From: Brevundimonas sp. UBA2388
GTDB taxonomy: Bacteria; Pseudomonadota; Alphaproteobacteria; Caulobacterales; Caulobacteraceae
Direction of reading: 5' to 3'
Length of the DNA: 5,638 nt
Assembly (NCBI GenBank): GCA_002343425.1
Contig: DDSO01000129.1
Location: 1-5,638 of the forward strand
The position numbers and the translations under genes were made by a program. Shown here in pieces: positions 4,520 through 5,638 of this stretch. Numbering within the stretch: position 1 is the first letter of the stretch; every line of letters starts with the position of its first letter. The notes under the pieces are model-generated. The model was not told the origin of the DNA. It worked only from the letters and a program-made list of their open reading frames with translations, and did not search any database.

Positions 4520-5638
4520 CGGCGGCCTCCCGAGGTCTCGCCCATGACGGCGGCGATATACTGCTGCGGGTCGAACAACTGCGCCGCGGTCGCCCCGGTA
4601 TAGTCCGTTACCGGTCCGCCCATCACGGTCAGCGCCGCCAGCGCCGCCAGCAGGCCGGCAGCGACCACGACGCCACCCGTTCGCCCGCGCAGGGCCCGCA
4701 CGGGGACCTCTCCGTCGACCGAAGCGCTCTTCCAGAAGATGCGGCTGCCGGCGCGCGCGAAGGCCAGCACCCCGATCAGGGTGGTGATCAGGATCGTCGC
4801 CCAGATCCAGACCGCCCCCGGCGCCGCCCGCACCCCGACGAGGATCAGCAGCTTGCCGATGAAGCCCGAGAGCGGCGGCAGGCCGGTGACGCCGATCGCC
4901 GCCAGGAAGAACAGGCCCGACAGCAACTCCGACTGGCAGAACCGCGGGCTCACGGTGAGGGCGTCGCCATGCTCGCCCCGGCGTTTGGCGATCATGTCGA
5001 CGATCAGGAACAGGGCCGCCCCCGCGAGGGTCGAATGCAGCACATAGTAGAGGGCCGGCCCCATGGCCTCGACGCGGAACACCGCGACCGCGCTGAGCAG
5101 CACGCCCATGGACCCGACCACTGACCAGGCCGCCATCTCCCTCAGGGTGCGGGCCGCGAACAGGCCGAGGAAGCCGATGGCCGTGGTGATCAGGGCCGCC
5201 GGCAGCATCCAGTCTCCTGCCAGGAAGGCCAGCGGCCCCGCGTCCTCGCCGAAGATCAGCGTACTGGTCCGGATGATGGAATAGGCGCCGACCTTGGTCA
5301 TGATGGCGAACAGGGCCGCGACCGCCGCCGTCGTCGCCCCATAGGCGCCCGGCAGCCAGAAATGCAGCGGGACCAGCGCCGCCTTTAGCGCGAACACCAC
5401 CGTCAGCACCAGGGCCGCGGCCGCGATCAGGCCCTGGTCGCCCGCGGAGGCGGCGGCGACCCGCACCGCCATGTCGGCCATGTTGAGCGTGCCCGTCACG
5501 CCGTACAGCAGGCCGACGCCGACCAGGAAAAGGGTCGAACCGACCAGGTTGATGACCACATACTGCACCCCCGCCTTCAGCCGCGCCGGCCCCTGGCCGT
5601 GCAGCAGCAGGCCGTAGGAGGCGATCAGCAGCACCTCG
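4516..5638 (-). CDS. mrpD: Mrp Na+(K+)/H+ antiporter subunit D (5' end outside window)
   Basis: This is the C-terminal 374 or so codons of the proton-translocating subunit MrpD (MnhD/PhaD), homologous to complex I NuoL/M/N. MrpD is usually about 500 residues, so about 130 are missing at the right edge. The first complete codon (5635-5637) is Glu in EVLLIASYGLLL, which matches the essential helix-5 glutamate of this family. Further family landmarks are KAALVPLHFWLPGAYGAT (Lys codon 5383-5385, helix-7 lysine), TKVGAYSIIR (helix 8), LHSTLAGAALFLI (helix 10) and GLPPLSGFIGKLLIL (helix 12 with its lysine). MrpD rather than MrpA is indicated by the modest C-terminus without the MrpA extension, and by position just before mrpE. 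It ends in an ATGA overlap with mrpE. The frame is intact and the proton path residues are present, so the antiporter is probably functional. Confidence 0.95.
   Translation of the reverse strand, partial: EVLLIASYGLLLHGQGPARLKAGVQYVVINLVGSTLFLVGVGLLYGVTGTLNMADMAVRVAAASAGDQGLIAAAALVLTVVFALKAALVPLHFWLPGAYGATTAAVAALFAIMTKVGAYSIIRTSTLIFGEDAGPLAFLAGDWMLPAALITTAIGFLGLFAARTLREMAAWSVVGSMGVLLSAVAVFRVEAMGPALYYVLHSTLAGAALFLIVDMIAKRRGEHGDALTVSPRFCQSELLSGLFFLAAIGVTGLPPLSGFIGKLLILVGVRAAPGAVWIWATILITTLIGVLAFARAGSRIFWKSASVDGEVPVRALRGRTGGVVVAAGLLAALAALTVMGGPVTDYTGATAAQLFDPQQYIAAVMGETSGGRR

Noticed and set aside
4064..4603. 179-codon plus-strand frame opposite mrpE
   Set aside because: It is a Gln/His/Asp-rich shadow without domain features; mrpE on the other strand has the conserved ISLTPGT motif.

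Overview
The window is GC-rich (by eye about two-thirds G+C), densely packed chromosomal DNA. Gene families, codon use and an alphaproteobacterial-looking palindromic repeat suggest an alphaproteobacterium, probably Caulobacteraceae (Brevundimonas/Caulobacter/Phenylobacterium-like). The taxon is an inference from gene content, since no marker gene is present. All genes but one lie on the minus strand. No mobile element, tRNA, rRNA or CRISPR array was seen.

Right part, read right to left on the minus strand: the tail of a multisubunit Na+(K+)/H+ antiporter (Mrp/Mnh/Pha) operon in canonical order, mrpD (5' end outside the window), mrpE, mrpF, mrpG. Each pair is joined by a four-base ATGA stop/start overlap. 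After 52 bases with possible hairpins comes selO, a protein adenylyltransferase (AMPylase) pseudokinase with the active-site residues retained but no cysteine at all. A strong palindromic repeat lies 21 bases beyond the selO stop. A gene-free stretch of about 270 bases then leads to a small four-helix DoxX-like membrane protein.

Middle-left: the DoxX-like gene converges on a 56-codon DUF2256 zinc-ribbon gene, the only plus-strand gene. The two genes share one CTAG for both stop codons. The DUF2256 gene is divergent from a MerR-family regulator resembling LiuR, the regulator of branched-chain amino acid and fatty acid catabolism. The 49-base divergent space holds a near-perfect 16-base palindrome that fits a LiuR-type operator.

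Left end: four bases after the regulator stop, an acyl-CoA dehydrogenase of the N-terminally extended DmdC/FadE-like type begins and runs out of the window. Regulator and dehydrogenase form an autoregulated acyl-CoA catabolism operon, probably continuing with further beta-oxidation genes.

Most of the window is ordinary core genome. The items most worth a second look are the operator with a possible leaderless promoter, the cysteine-free SelO, the mutually exclusive hairpins at the mrpG-selO junction, the palindromic repeat, and the shared stop codons.
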